From NCBI GenBank assembly GCA_947504205.1, contig CANNGL010000001.1, positions 682,001 to 746,000 on the forward strand: a DNA stretch of 64,000 bases, read 5' to 3'. The notes under the pieces are model-generated. The model was given only the letters and a program-made list of their open reading frames with translations, made no database searches and was not told where the DNA came from. This DNA is from an uncultured Litoreibacter sp. (GTDB lineage Bacteria > Pseudomonadota > Alphaproteobacteria > Rhodobacterales > Rhodobacteraceae). The translations under genes and the position numbers were made by a program. Within the stretch, counting starts at the first letter, position 1, and every line of letters starts with the position of its first letter. Below are positions 1 to 7,704 of this stretch, piece after piece.

Positions 1-429
1 CAGACGAAAGGCTTGAGTGGCGCGACGCGCGGGCGGGCGATCGAGAACAATGGGGACAAGCACATAAACCGTCAGCAATACCCGTGCCAAAGGAACAAAG
101 ATGATCAAAGCCGCTGTCAGCAATGCCAGCGCGAGCAGCGGGCCATCGCTAAACGCGAGTGCCGCGTCGAGGATCGAAACCGAGTTTGTGTTGCCCGCCG
201 CGGTGATGGACAGAAACGGAAAGACGGTAGCAGCAATGATCAGAATTGTAATGGCAACCGAGATCGCGATGATCTGCAACCCGGCTTTGCGCCGTGGTGT
301 AATGAGTACAGTTCCGCAGCGTGCGCATCTGGCCCGCTCACCAGCACTGGGACGCTTCAGCGTGTAAGCCGCATCGCAGTGCGTGCAAACAATCAACTGA
401 TCGAGGGGAATCGGTGAGGCGTCGGGCAT
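1..429 (-). CDS. PqiA-like (paraquat-inducible protein A) membrane protein, 5' part only
   Basis: Reading down from an ATG at 429 there are 143 uninterrupted codons to the left edge, so the gene is cut by the window. The first 40 residues form a zinc-ribbon-like module with C15-x2-C18 and C35-x2-C38. A hydrophobic span near residues 50-70 (IIAISVAITILIIAA) is followed by a loop and a second hydrophobic stretch near 95-120. Two CxxC pairs ahead of membrane segments is the layout of the PqiA/YebS family, inner-membrane partners of MCE-type lipid transport proteins. The downstream partner genes would lie outside the window. The open plus-strand frame over the same bases (13-417) is its shadow. 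Family assignment is fairly good; function is inferred. Confidence 0.72.
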   Translation of the reverse strand, partial: MPDASPIPLDQLIVCTHCDAAYTLKRPSAGERARCARCGTVLITPRRKAGLQIIAISVAITILIIAATVFPFLSITAAGNTNSVSILDAALAFSDGPLLALALLTAALIIFVPLARVLLTVYVLVPIVLDRPPARRATQAFRL

Positions 430-497
430 TCGTTTGATTAGCTGATTTTGGAACCGACCGCACCTGCTAGGCTGATCGTTAGTGGGCAGTCGCTTGG

Positions 498-515
498 GCT
501 TGGCCTACGCCAAGC
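498..515. other. Inverted repeat in the pqiA-like/gntR divergent spacer
   Basis: GCTTGGC (498-504) and GCCAAGC (509-515) form a perfect 7-bp stem with a 4-base loop. It lies between two divergent genes and has no T-tract, so a protein-binding site or leader hairpin is as likely as a terminator. Confidence 0.3.
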
Positions 516-528
516 AATCCACCGCGAC

Positions 529-556
529 TTGACAAAATGATGCACAATTATAGAAA
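529..556 (+). promoter_or_regulatory. Candidate promoter and operator of the gntR-family gene
   Basis: TTGACA at 529-534 and TAGAAA at 551-556 are separated by 16 bases and end 30 bases before the gntR start. The first 22 bases (529-550) are almost repeated at 1253-1274, directly before the transporter genes, so this segment probably also contains the regulator's own operator. There is no transcript evidence. Confidence 0.4.
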
Positions 557-586
557 TATCCAATATTTTTGACATGACGAGGCGCA

Positions 587-1252
587 ATGCTGTTTGGTGG
601 CAGGAAGCATGAGGACGACACAGTTGTGGCAGTGCTGTCCTCGGCTATCCGACGGGATATTTCCTTCGGCACTCTGCGACCGGATCAGAAACTCAAAATA
701 GAAGCCTTGCGCCAATCCTATGGCGGTTCCAACCATTCGATGCGCGAAACGCTACGGGTCTTGACCGCGGAGGGTATGGTCGAGGCGACCAGCCAACGCG
801 GGTTTCGTGTGACTTCCGCAACTGAGGATGACCTGCGGGACATCCTTTTCCTTCGATTGGAGACAGAAAAATTAGCGGCCAAGCGTGCCCTGGAATGGGG
901 AGATGTTGCTTGGGAAAGTCAGGTGATTGCGGCACTTCATTCGCTCAGCCGTGCTGAGGCAGCGGTGCAATCGACACCCGATGACGCGACCGCTCTGGGA
1001 TGGGATGAAGCCTGCAGAGTTGTGACCGCAACGCTTATCTCTGCGTGTCGATCGCCGCGCCTGATTGAGGTCGCAGACAAGTTCTACAATCAATCGCGCA
1101 GGTTCCGTCTCGCGCTATTGCGCGAAGGGCGCATAGATTTTGCCGAGCGCACCAAGCGTCAGGAACGCTTGCGAAGCGCAGTGCTCGAACGTGACGAGGT
1201 CGCTCTGCTTGAAACGATGGACGAAGATATCCACGCTGATCTCGGTGCGTGA
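587..1252 (+). CDS. GntR-family (FadR/FCD type) transcriptional regulator
   Basis: A 221-residue protein with an N-terminal winged helix (about residues 12-75; recognition-helix region NHSMRETLRVLTAEGMV) and an all-helical FCD-like effector domain (about 80-218). In ordinary FCD domains a metal is held by one Asp and three His. Here D140 and H216 are in place, but the His expected four residues after the Asp is R144 and the next is in TKRQER (about R191). The site therefore looks degenerate and a different effector mode is possible. The gene precedes two ABC transporters and a deaminase in the same direction, and a near-identical 22-bp element sits before it and before the next gene. It is most likely the local repressor. 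The start is the ATG at 587. Confidence 0.85.
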   Translation: MLFGGRKHEDDTVVAVLSSAIRRDISFGTLRPDQKLKIEALRQSYGGSNHSMRETLRVLTAEGMVEATSQRGFRVTSATEDDLRDILFLRLETEKLAAKRALEWGDVAWESQVIAALHSLSRAEAAVQSTPDDATALGWDEACRVVTATLISACRSPRLIEVADKFYNQSRRFRLALLREGRIDFAERTKRQERLRSAVLERDEVALLETMDEDIHADLGA

Positions 1253-1274
1253 TTGACAGAATGATACTTAATTA
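1253..1274 (+). promoter_or_regulatory. Second copy of the putative GntR operator, before the transporter genes
   Basis: Starts with TTGACA immediately after the gntR stop codon, continues with AATGAT at 1260-1265 and ends with AATTA at 1270-1274. It matches 529-550 at 18 of 22 positions with the same spacing. A good Shine-Dalgarno (GGGAGGA) follows before the ATG at 1287. Confidence 0.5.
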
Positions 1275-1286
1275 GGGAGGACTGAC

Positions 1287-2306
1287 ATGATGAAATTCAA
1301 CAGACGCCAGACTTTGGGACTGATCGGGGCAACCGCAGCAACTGGATTGGCCGCGCCCGCTTTGGCAATGAACAAGAAGGTGAAAGTGGGCGCGCTGCGC
1401 TTCACCTCGCATTCTGCAAGCTTTGTTGCGCTTGAGCGTGGATATTTCGCCGATGCTGGTCTGGATGTGGAGCTTGAGTTCTTTCAGGCCGCGCAGCCGA
1501 TGGCGGTGGCCATTGCGTCAGGTGACATCGATTATGCAGTAACTGCTGTTTCTGGTGGCCTGATCAGCTTGGCTCAGAAGGGTGCGATCAAGGTAATCGG
1601 CGGCGCTCTGAGCGAAGAAGCAGGCATCGATGGTCAGAAATATTTGGCGTCTGATGCGGCATTTCAGGCTGGCGTCAAATCGCCAAAAGACCTTGACGGA
1701 AAGAAATACGCCGTCACCCAAGCCGGATCGTCCTTTCATTATATGGGCGCTAAAATGGCAGCCGCGGAGCGGATTTCTCTGAAGTTCACGCCTTTGCAGA
1801 AGGTCGGCGCCATTATCGGTGCTATGAAGTCAGGGCAGGTCGATGGCTGGTCCATCGTGCCCCATATTGCCAAGCCGCTGGCGGGCTCAGGTGCAGTGCA
1901 CATCATTGGTAACGTCGCCGATTACCTGCCCGACTATCAGGTCACAACTGTTTTCACCTCGGCAAAAAATGCCTCCGATGAACGTGAGATGACCCAAAGC
2001 TTCCTGAAAGGATTCTCGGCGGGTGTGGACGACTACGCGGCTGCGATGATCGATAAGTCTGGCGGCGATGAGGGCGTCGATCAGATGGTCGATCTGATCC
2101 ATAAATATGTCTATGCGGATCGCCCGCGCGAGAAGGCAGCGCCATCTATCATCAATGGGACAATGCGGTTGAATTCAGGCGCGGCCCTCAACGTGGCGTC
2201 CATTCAGGACCAGCTCGGTTGGTTCCAATCAGAAGGCCTGGTTGACTCGGATATCACCCTCGATCAACTGGTGGACACGTCTTACGTGGAAACGATCGGC
2301 GCTTAA
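1287..2306 (+). CDS. ABC transporter substrate-binding protein, SsuA/TauA/NMT1 type
   Basis: A 339-residue periplasmic binding protein. The N-terminus has a twin-arginine-like signal (NRRQTLGLIG then a hydrophobic stretch ending APALA, about residue 27), suggesting Tat export. The mature part has the family pattern: a short first strand (VKVGALRF), 'ALERGYFADAGLDVEL', then 'AIASGDIDYAVTAVSGGLIS'. Members bind nitrate, taurine, sulfonates, or thiamine and pyrimidine precursors; the sequence alone does not decide. The cognate ATPase and permease follow directly. GGGAGGA precedes the chosen ATG; the next codon is also ATG. Confidence 0.85.
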   Translation: MMKFNRRQTLGLIGATAATGLAAPALAMNKKVKVGALRFTSHSASFVALERGYFADAGLDVELEFFQAAQPMAVAIASGDIDYAVTAVSGGLISLAQKGAIKVIGGALSEEAGIDGQKYLASDAAFQAGVKSPKDLDGKKYAVTQAGSSFHYMGAKMAAAERISLKFTPLQKVGAIIGAMKSGQVDGWSIVPHIAKPLAGSGAVHIIGNVADYLPDYQVTTVFTSAKNASDEREMTQSFLKGFSAGVDDYAAAMIDKSGGDEGVDQMVDLIHKYVYADRPREKAAPSIINGTMRLNSGAALNVASIQDQLGWFQSEGLVDSDITLDQLVDTSYVETIGA

Positions 2307-2319
2307 GCCCTAAAGGGCA

Positions 2320-2342
2320 GGGGCACGGCCTGGTCGTGCCCC
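2320..2342 (+). terminator. Stem-loop between the binding-protein and ATPase genes
   Basis: GGGGCACG (2320-2327) pairs perfectly with CGTGCCCC (2335-2342) around a 7-base loop. No T-run follows, so it more likely stabilises the binding-protein mRNA 3' end, or partly attenuates, than acts as a full terminator. Confidence 0.55.
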
Positions 2343-2366
2343 GCCTATCTGTCTGCTGCGAGGTCG

Positions 2367-3137
2367 ATGATGGACATCCGATTGGAGGGCATCAGCCACT
2401 CTTATGATGATTTCGAGGTGATGCGGGACATCACTCTTGATGTGCCTGACGGTCAGATCGTGTGCATCGTGGGGCCTTCGGGATGCGGCAAGTCGACCTT
2501 GTTGCGATTTATCGGTGGGTTAGAGCGCCCCAAAGCCGGGCGCGTGATGCAACTGGGCGAGCCGCCCGAAGGCTGCCTGAACCCGCTGACATATATATTT
2601 CAGGATTTCGCATTATTGCCGTGGCGCACGGTCGCCGGAAATATCTCACTGGTGCTGGAAGATCATGGAATCCGCGGTGCGGCGGCGCGCAACATCATAG
2701 ACGATGTTCTGACGCGCACAAAGCTGACTGATTTTGCGGAAGCTCTGCCAAAGCAGTTGTCCGGCGGCATGAAGCAGCGCGTTGCGATAGCGCGGGCCTT
2801 GGCCGTGAAGCCTGCGGTTATGTTGATGGATGAGCCGCTCTCGGCACTCGACAGTCAAACGCGTGAGTTGCTGATGGATGATCTGGTCGACTTATGGTCC
2901 CGCCAGCCTTTCACGGCGGTTTATGTCACGCATAATCTGGCTGAAGCCGTGCGTCTGGGGCATTCCGTTGTCGTGCTGTCCCGCCGACCCGGACAAATCC
3001 GCGAAATCGTTCATATCGCCAAGCCATTGGCCGAACGCGGGTTCGGCGACCCCGATCTGGACGCGCAGCAGAAACATCTTTGGCAGCTAATGCGAGATGA
3101 GGCCCGGGCCGCCGACGCAGAGTTGCTCAATGTCTGA
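2367..3137 (+). CDS. ABC transporter ATP-binding protein, SsuB/TauB type
   Basis: A 256-residue nucleotide-binding subunit. Walker A is GPSGCGKST (about residues 36-44), the Q-loop is in YIFQDFALLPWRT, the signature is LSGGMKQR, Walker B is VMLMDEP, and the switch His is in YVTHN. The 'DFALLPWRTV' stretch is characteristic of the SsuB/TauB group, agreeing with the neighbouring NMT1-type binding protein and SsuC-like permease. The start is taken at the first of two ATG codons (2367/2370). The end overlaps the permease start by 8 bases, implying translational coupling. Confidence 0.9.
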   Translation: MMDIRLEGISHSYDDFEVMRDITLDVPDGQIVCIVGPSGCGKSTLLRFIGGLERPKAGRVMQLGEPPEGCLNPLTYIFQDFALLPWRTVAGNISLVLEDHGIRGAAARNIIDDVLTRTKLTDFAEALPKQLSGGMKQRVAIARALAVKPAVMLMDEPLSALDSQTRELLMDDLVDLWSRQPFTAVYVTHNLAEAVRLGHSVVVLSRRPGQIREIVHIAKPLAERGFGDPDLDAQQKHLWQLMRDEARAADAELLNV

Positions 3138-3927
3138 GGCTCAAGGAAAGTCTGTTGCATTTCGCGGCGGCGGGTTCGCGCCCAAAGCCCATCGCTGGGT
3201 GAGCGTCATGGTTTTTGTGGTTTTGATCGCTCTGGCGGAATGGGGAACTCGCTCGGGTTGGATCTCGGCGTTGACCTTGCCCAAACCATCCGATGTGCTG
3301 ACTACGTTTCAGGAGCTTTATAGCAGCGGTTTGCTTTTCGGGCATCTTATGCCGTCTCTCTCGCGGCTGATTATTGGCGCCTTTATAGGTGCAAGCGTAG
3401 GGATCAGCGTCGGTGTATTGATCGGATTGTTTTCCTACATCAGATCCGGGCTCGTGCCCCTCGTTGCCGCTATCTTTCCGATACCAAAAATCGCCCTGCT
3501 GCCGCTTTTCGTCATTTGGTTTGGCATCGGCGAGGGGTCCAAATACGCCCTGATCGCCTTCGGAACATTTACCCCAACGGTCGTGGCGACCTATGGAGCT
3601 GTCGACAATGTGGATCGAACACTGATCCGCATGGGGCAGAGTTTTGGCCTGTCGTGGTGGTCCATCGTGCGCAAGATCGTGTTGCCCGGCGCGATGCCCG
3701 GCATTCTGTCTGGACTGAGAATATCGTTGGCGATTGCAATCATTCTGCTCGTGGCCGCGGAAATGTTAGGTGCTGAATATGGGATCGGAGCCTACATTCT
3801 GGAGGCGGGTTCGCTCTATGATCTTGAACGGCTGTTTGTTGGTGTCTTCATCTTGTCGCTGCTTGGTGTGATCATGAGTGCCTGTATCAGCCTGATCGAG
3901 CGCAAGTTGCTCGGGTGGCGCGTCTGA
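3130..3927 (+). CDS. ABC transporter permease, SsuC/TauC type
   Basis: A 265-residue inner-membrane protein with about six hydrophobic helices and the permease coupling loop (LIRMGQSFGLSWWSIVRKIVLPGAMPGILSGLRI), matching the BPD_transp_1 domain of sulfonate/taurine-type permeases. The ATG at 3130 (ATGTCTGAG, overlapping the ATPase stop by 8 bases) is preferred to the in-frame ATG at 3097, which would add 11 residues buried in the ATPase gene. It completes an SBP-ATPase-permease transporter. Confidence 0.88.
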   Translation: MSEAQGKSVAFRGGGFAPKAHRWVSVMVFVVLIALAEWGTRSGWISALTLPKPSDVLTTFQELYSSGLLFGHLMPSLSRLIIGAFIGASVGISVGVLIGLFSYIRSGLVPLVAAIFPIPKIALLPLFVIWFGIGEGSKYALIAFGTFTPTVVATYGAVDNVDRTLIRMGQSFGLSWWSIVRKIVLPGAMPGILSGLRISLAIAIILLVAAEMLGAEYGIGAYILEAGSLYDLERLFVGVFILSLLGVIMSACISLIERKLLGWRV

Positions 3928-4107
3928 GTGACCACGTTCACAGCGCCACGAGGGATCAGACTTAAAGAGATCAATCTTTGATCAGGGTCGACGTTTTCTT
4001 ATGCGCACGCGATAATTATCGCCATAATCGCATAGCTGTGTATTCATTTCTTGACCAGTTGGTCAAATGTGCTCTTACTGGACGCAATCAAAAAGGGGGA
4101 CTTCAAG
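3928..4107. promoter_or_regulatory. 180-base control region before the BMP-type transporter, with two perfect palindromes
   Basis: Contains a 14-bp perfect palindrome, GCGATAATTATCGC, at 4009-4022 and a 16-bp element at 4051-4066 (TTGACCA, GT, TGGTCAA). The second resembles sites bound by dimeric repressors, and its first six bases could double as a -35 box. An in-frame ATG at 4051+3n exists, but the purine-rich AAAAAGGGGGA before 4108 marks the real start, leaving this stretch non-coding. Confidence 0.5.
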
Positions 4108-5115
4108 ATGACTTCAATTAATCGCCGCCAGCTATTGGCCAGCACGGGTGCGACGGCTTTGATGATGGGCACTTTCGGCGCTCAACGTGCTTTTGCAGCG
4201 GAGCCGATCAAGACCGCGGGCATTTATACTGTTCCAGTCGAGCAGCAATGGGTGAGCCGGATCCACAAAGCTGCGCTCACCGCGCAAGAACGAGGTGATA
4301 TCGCTTATTCGTTCTCCGAAAATGTCAGCAATACCGACTATGCCCGCGTGATGCGGGAATACGCCGAAGCTGGCAACAAGCTGATCATCGGTGAGGTGTT
4401 CGGTGCCGAACAAGAAGCGCGCGAGGTGGCTGCGGATTACCCGGACGTGGCGTTCCTGATGGGCTCCAGCTTCAAGGAAGATGCAGCGCTGCCGAACTTT
4501 GCAGTGTTCGATAACTACATTCAAGACGGGTCGTATCTTTCTGGGATTATTGCTGGGGCGATGACCAAATCTGCCAACATTGGCATGGTCGGAGGCTTTC
4601 CAATCCCGGAGGTGAACCGCCTGATGCACGCCTTCATGGCCGGGGCACGCGAGATGAACCCAGAAATCACGTTCCAGGTCAGCTTCATCGGTAGCTGGTT
4701 CGATCCTCCAAAGGCCAAGGAAACGGCGTTTGCAATGATCGAGAATGGTGCCGATATTCTTTACGCGGAACGCTTTGGCGTCTCGGATGCGGCAAAGGAA
4801 AAAGGTATCCTGGCCATAGGCAATGTCATCGATACGCAAGGGGACTACCCTGACACGGTGGTTGCTTCCGCAATTTGGCATTTCGAGCCGACGCTGGATA
4901 AGGCGATTGCTGAAGTGCAGGCCGGAAGCTTTGCTGCCGCCGATTACGGCGTATATTCCTTCATGAACCAAGGCGGCACGTCGCTGGCGCCGTTGGGAAC
5001 GTTTGATGGCAAGGTGCCTGCGGCTGCGATGGAATTGGTGGCAAAGCGCACCGAGGAAATCAAATCTGGTGCGTTTACCGTGACAATCAACGACGAAGAA
5101 CCGAAGTCGTCCTAA
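4108..5115 (+). CDS. BMP-family ABC transporter substrate-binding protein (PnrA-like)
   Basis: A 335-residue exported binding protein with a twin-arginine-like leader (NRRQLLAS... ending ...RAFAAEP, cleavage near residue 31). The mature part carries BMP/Med-family features: 'KTAGIYTVPVEQQWVSRIHKA' near the start, repeated 'GADILYAE', and the 'SYLSGIIAGAMTKSANIGMVGG' segment. Family members bind purine or pyrimidine nucleosides, which fits the deaminase at the end of the operon. It lacks a lipobox Cys, unlike PnrA of Gram-positives and spirochaetes. The start at 4108 is fixed by the strong Shine-Dalgarno; the longer frame from 4051 is unlikely. Confidence 0.86.
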   Translation: MTSINRRQLLASTGATALMMGTFGAQRAFAAEPIKTAGIYTVPVEQQWVSRIHKAALTAQERGDIAYSFSENVSNTDYARVMREYAEAGNKLIIGEVFGAEQEAREVAADYPDVAFLMGSSFKEDAALPNFAVFDNYIQDGSYLSGIIAGAMTKSANIGMVGGFPIPEVNRLMHAFMAGAREMNPEITFQVSFIGSWFDPPKAKETAFAMIENGADILYAERFGVSDAAKEKGILAIGNVIDTQGDYPDTVVASAIWHFEPTLDKAIAEVQAGSFAAADYGVYSFMNQGGTSLAPLGTFDGKVPAAAMELVAKRTEEIKSGAFTVTINDEEPKSS

Positions 5116-5121
5116 CGGCTC

Positions 5122-6663
5122 ATGGAAAAGAAGCCGGTTGAGGCGCTTCGCCTGAACGAAATCACCAAAAGGTTCGGAGAGCTGATCGCGAATGACGCGG
5201 TCAGCTTTTCGGTGAGCCAAGGAGAAGTTGTCGCTCTGCTGGGTGAAAACGGTGCGGGCAAGACGACCCTGATGAACATATTGTTCGGCCAGTATACGGC
5301 CGACAGCGGAACCGTGTCGGTCTTCGGCCAGACGCTTCCGCCTGGAAATTCACGCGCCGCATTGGAGGCGGGCGTGGGCATGGTGCATCAGCATTTCACC
5401 TTGGCCGACAATCTGACCGTTCAGGAAAACATCACATTGGGTGTGAACCCCTTGTTTAGCGCCAGCCTGGGCAAGGCCGCAGCGCGTGCGCGGATCGTTG
5501 AGTTATCCGAACGCTTCCAGCTAAGTGTTTTACCCGAGGCCCGTGTCGCCAACCTGAGCGTCGGTGAAAGACAGCGGGTCGAAATTCTCAAAGCACTTTA
5601 CCGCGATGTACGCGTCCTGATCCTCGACGAGCCAACGGCCGTCCTGACCCCGCAAGAAACCGATGACCTGTTCGCGACGCTTCGGCAGGCAACGGCAAAT
5701 GGGCTATCGATCATTTTCATTTCGCACAAACTGCACGAGGTGATGGAAATCGCAGATCGTGTGGTGGTCCTGCGCCATGGGAAGCTCACGGGTGGTGCAC
5801 GTACAAAGGATACGGACAAACATGCCTTGGCGGCAATGATGATGGGGACAGAAACAACGCCACCAGACATCGCTACGACAAGTCCTGGCAAAACTCTAAT
5901 CTATCTTCAGAATGTAACGACACCTGACATTGGAAACGCGCCGGGGCTGAAATCGGTCTCTCTCGCACTTCGCTCGGCTCAGATCATTGGATTGGCGGGG
6001 GTCTCCGGCAACGGACAGACCGCTATGGCCGAGCTGATTGCCGGCATGCGGATTCCCTCCGAAGGCCGGATCATTTTGCGCGGAGAAACGGTCGCTGCTT
6101 GGTCGCCACGAACCGCAGTACAAAGTGGCATCGCGCGAATCCCGGAAGACCGTCACAAGACCGGCACCATCTCAGATTTCGACCTGACCGAAAACGCGAT
6201 TTTGGAGCGCTATACCTCTTCGACATTCAGCAGGAACGGCTGGTTGAACTGGCGCGCTGCGCGTGGTTTTGCAGACGAGATAATCGAAAAATATGATGTG
6301 CGGTGCCCGGGCGCGGATACAACGATCCGGCTTTTGTCAGGGGGTAATATGCAAAAGCTGATCCTTGGTCGCGTGCTTGAGGCCGATCCGCAAATCATAC
6401 TGGCAAACCAGCCGGTGCGAGGACTTGATATCGGCGCAGTCAATTATGTGCATGGCCAACTTCTTGCCGCGCGTGATCGCGGTGCGGCTGTTCTATTAAT
6501 CTCCGAAGACCTTGATGAGATTATGGCGCTGTCGGATGTGATCCATGTGATCGCTGATGGCAGACTATCCCCGGGTTTCGAGCGCGGAAGCATGTCTCCC
6601 GCAGAGCTTGGTATATGGATGGCTGGACAGGGGTTTGATGAAGCGGTGGTCCATGCGACTTGA
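5122..6663 (+). CDS. ABC transporter with two fused ATP-binding domains (nucleoside/simple-sugar class)
   Basis: A 513-residue tandem ATPase, partner of BMP-type binding proteins. The first domain is canonical: Walker A GENGAGKTT (about residues 40-48), signature LSVGERQR, Walker B VLILDEP. The second domain has GVSGNGQTA in place of Walker A (no Lys-Ser/Thr), 'LSGGNMQK' as signature and 'IILANQPVRGLD', the usual degenerate second half in the RbsA/YufO class. It starts 6 bases after the binding-protein stop and overlaps the next permease, so the subunits are cotranslated. Confidence 0.9.
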   Translation: MEKKPVEALRLNEITKRFGELIANDAVSFSVSQGEVVALLGENGAGKTTLMNILFGQYTADSGTVSVFGQTLPPGNSRAALEAGVGMVHQHFTLADNLTVQENITLGVNPLFSASLGKAAARARIVELSERFQLSVLPEARVANLSVGERQRVEILKALYRDVRVLILDEPTAVLTPQETDDLFATLRQATANGLSIIFISHKLHEVMEIADRVVVLRHGKLTGGARTKDTDKHALAAMMMGTETTPPDIATTSPGKTLIYLQNVTTPDIGNAPGLKSVSLALRSAQIIGLAGVSGNGQTAMAELIAGMRIPSEGRIILRGETVAAWSPRTAVQSGIARIPEDRHKTGTISDFDLTENAILERYTSSTFSRNGWLNWRAARGFADEIIEKYDVRCPGADTTIRLLSGGNMQKLILGRVLEADPQIILANQPVRGLDIGAVNYVHGQLLAARDRGAAVLLISEDLDEIMALSDVIHVIADGRLSPGFERGSMSPAELGIWMAGQGFDEAVVHAT

Positions 6664-7702
6664 ACCCATCGCAAACCCGACGCTGGGGCGCAGGTTGATG
6701 CCACCGGCAACTGCTCTGGTCGCGACAGTGACAATCGCTTCACTTTTGGCAATGACGGCGGGAGCCAATCCATTTTCCGTGCTTGGATTGATCCTCAAAG
6801 GTGCGTTTGGCTCCAAATTTGCGATCCTCGAGACATTGAACCGCGCAACACCCCTGATCTTTACGGGTTTGGCTGTCGCGGTGGCGTTTCGCGCCAAGTT
6901 CTGGAATATCGGTGCTGAGGCCCAGCTTTATGCAGGGGCGTTGGTGACTGTTGTATTTGGCACCGGACTGCTGCCTTGGCCAAGCATCGCGATCTTGCCA
7001 GTAATCATGATATTGGCAATCCTGGCGGGCGCGTTTCTTTTGTTAATCCCCGCGCTTCTGAAAACACGGTTTGGCGTTGACGAAGTGGTCACGACGCTTC
7101 TGTTTAACTTCATATTTCTGCTTTTCATTTCGATGTTGCTGGAAGGACCTCTCAAAGACCCAATGGGCATGGGCTGGCCCAAATCAGCGCGGGTGCTGGC
7201 CGAAGTGCGGTTGCCACGCATCGTCGAAGGATTAAGGCTGCACTGGGGCTTTGGCATCGCAATCATATCGGCTTTTGTCATCTGGATCATCCAGACCCGA
7301 AGCACCTTGGGGTATGAGATGCGCGCCGTCGGGTTGAACAAGGAAGCGGCAGCATTTGCAGGCATTCCGGTAAACAAGGTTCTGGTGAAGACAGCGCTTT
7401 TGTCAGGCGGACTGGCCGCACTTGCCGGGTTCTCGGAGGTGGCTGGGCTGAAGGGCAGCCTGACGCTCGATCTGTCTCCCGGCTTTGGCTACACGGGTAT
7501 CATCGTGGCGATGCTGGCGCTGCTCAATCCGCTGGGCGTTGTGATTGCGGCTCTCTTCGTTGCGGGGATCTTTGTTGGTGCAGACAGCATGAGTCGGGCT
7601 GCCGATGTGCCGACTTATCTGGCTGATATCATGTTGGCGACGGCGCTGTTGCTGATGGTTCTGGCGATCATGCTGACCCGGTTTCGCGTGGTAAGGGACT
7701 AA
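6638..7702 (+). CDS. ABC transporter permease, nucleoside type (YufP-like)
   Basis: A hydrophobic protein of 354 residues (from 6638) with 8-9 membrane segments and the branched-chain/simple-sugar permease signature (FRAKFWNIGAEAQLYAGAL; later NKEAAAFAGIPVNKVLVKTALLSGG). The start is uncertain: ATG 6638 has GGACAGGGG just upstream, while ATG 6653 (MRLEPIANP) lies inside the ATPase 3' end with a weaker site. The longer frame from 6557 is improbable because it sits within the ATPase gene. It pairs with the next gene as the two-permease core. Confidence 0.87.
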   Translation: MKRWSMRLEPIANPTLGRRLMPPATALVATVTIASLLAMTAGANPFSVLGLILKGAFGSKFAILETLNRATPLIFTGLAVAVAFRAKFWNIGAEAQLYAGALVTVVFGTGLLPWPSIAILPVIMILAILAGAFLLLIPALLKTRFGVDEVVTTLLFNFIFLLFISMLLEGPLKDPMGMGWPKSARVLAEVRLPRIVEGLRLHWGFGIAIISAFVIWIIQTRSTLGYEMRAVGLNKEAAAFAGIPVNKVLVKTALLSGGLAALAGFSEVAGLKGSLTLDLSPGFGYTGIIVAMLALLNPLGVVIAALFVAGIFVGADSMSRAADVPTYLADIMLATALLLMVLAIMLTRFRVVRD

Positions 7703-7704
7703 GC

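Noticed and set aside
13-417. Open plus-strand frame of 134 codons at the left end
   Set aside because: Composition is highly polar with Arg/Asn/Gln runs; it is the antisense shadow of the PqiA-like gene on the minus strand, which has zinc-ribbon Cys and membrane helices.
4132-5220. Minus-strand frame of 362 codons opposite the BMP binding-protein gene
   Set aside because: His/Arg-rich shadow with no domain; the plus-strand frame has a signal peptide, a ribosome site and family motifs.
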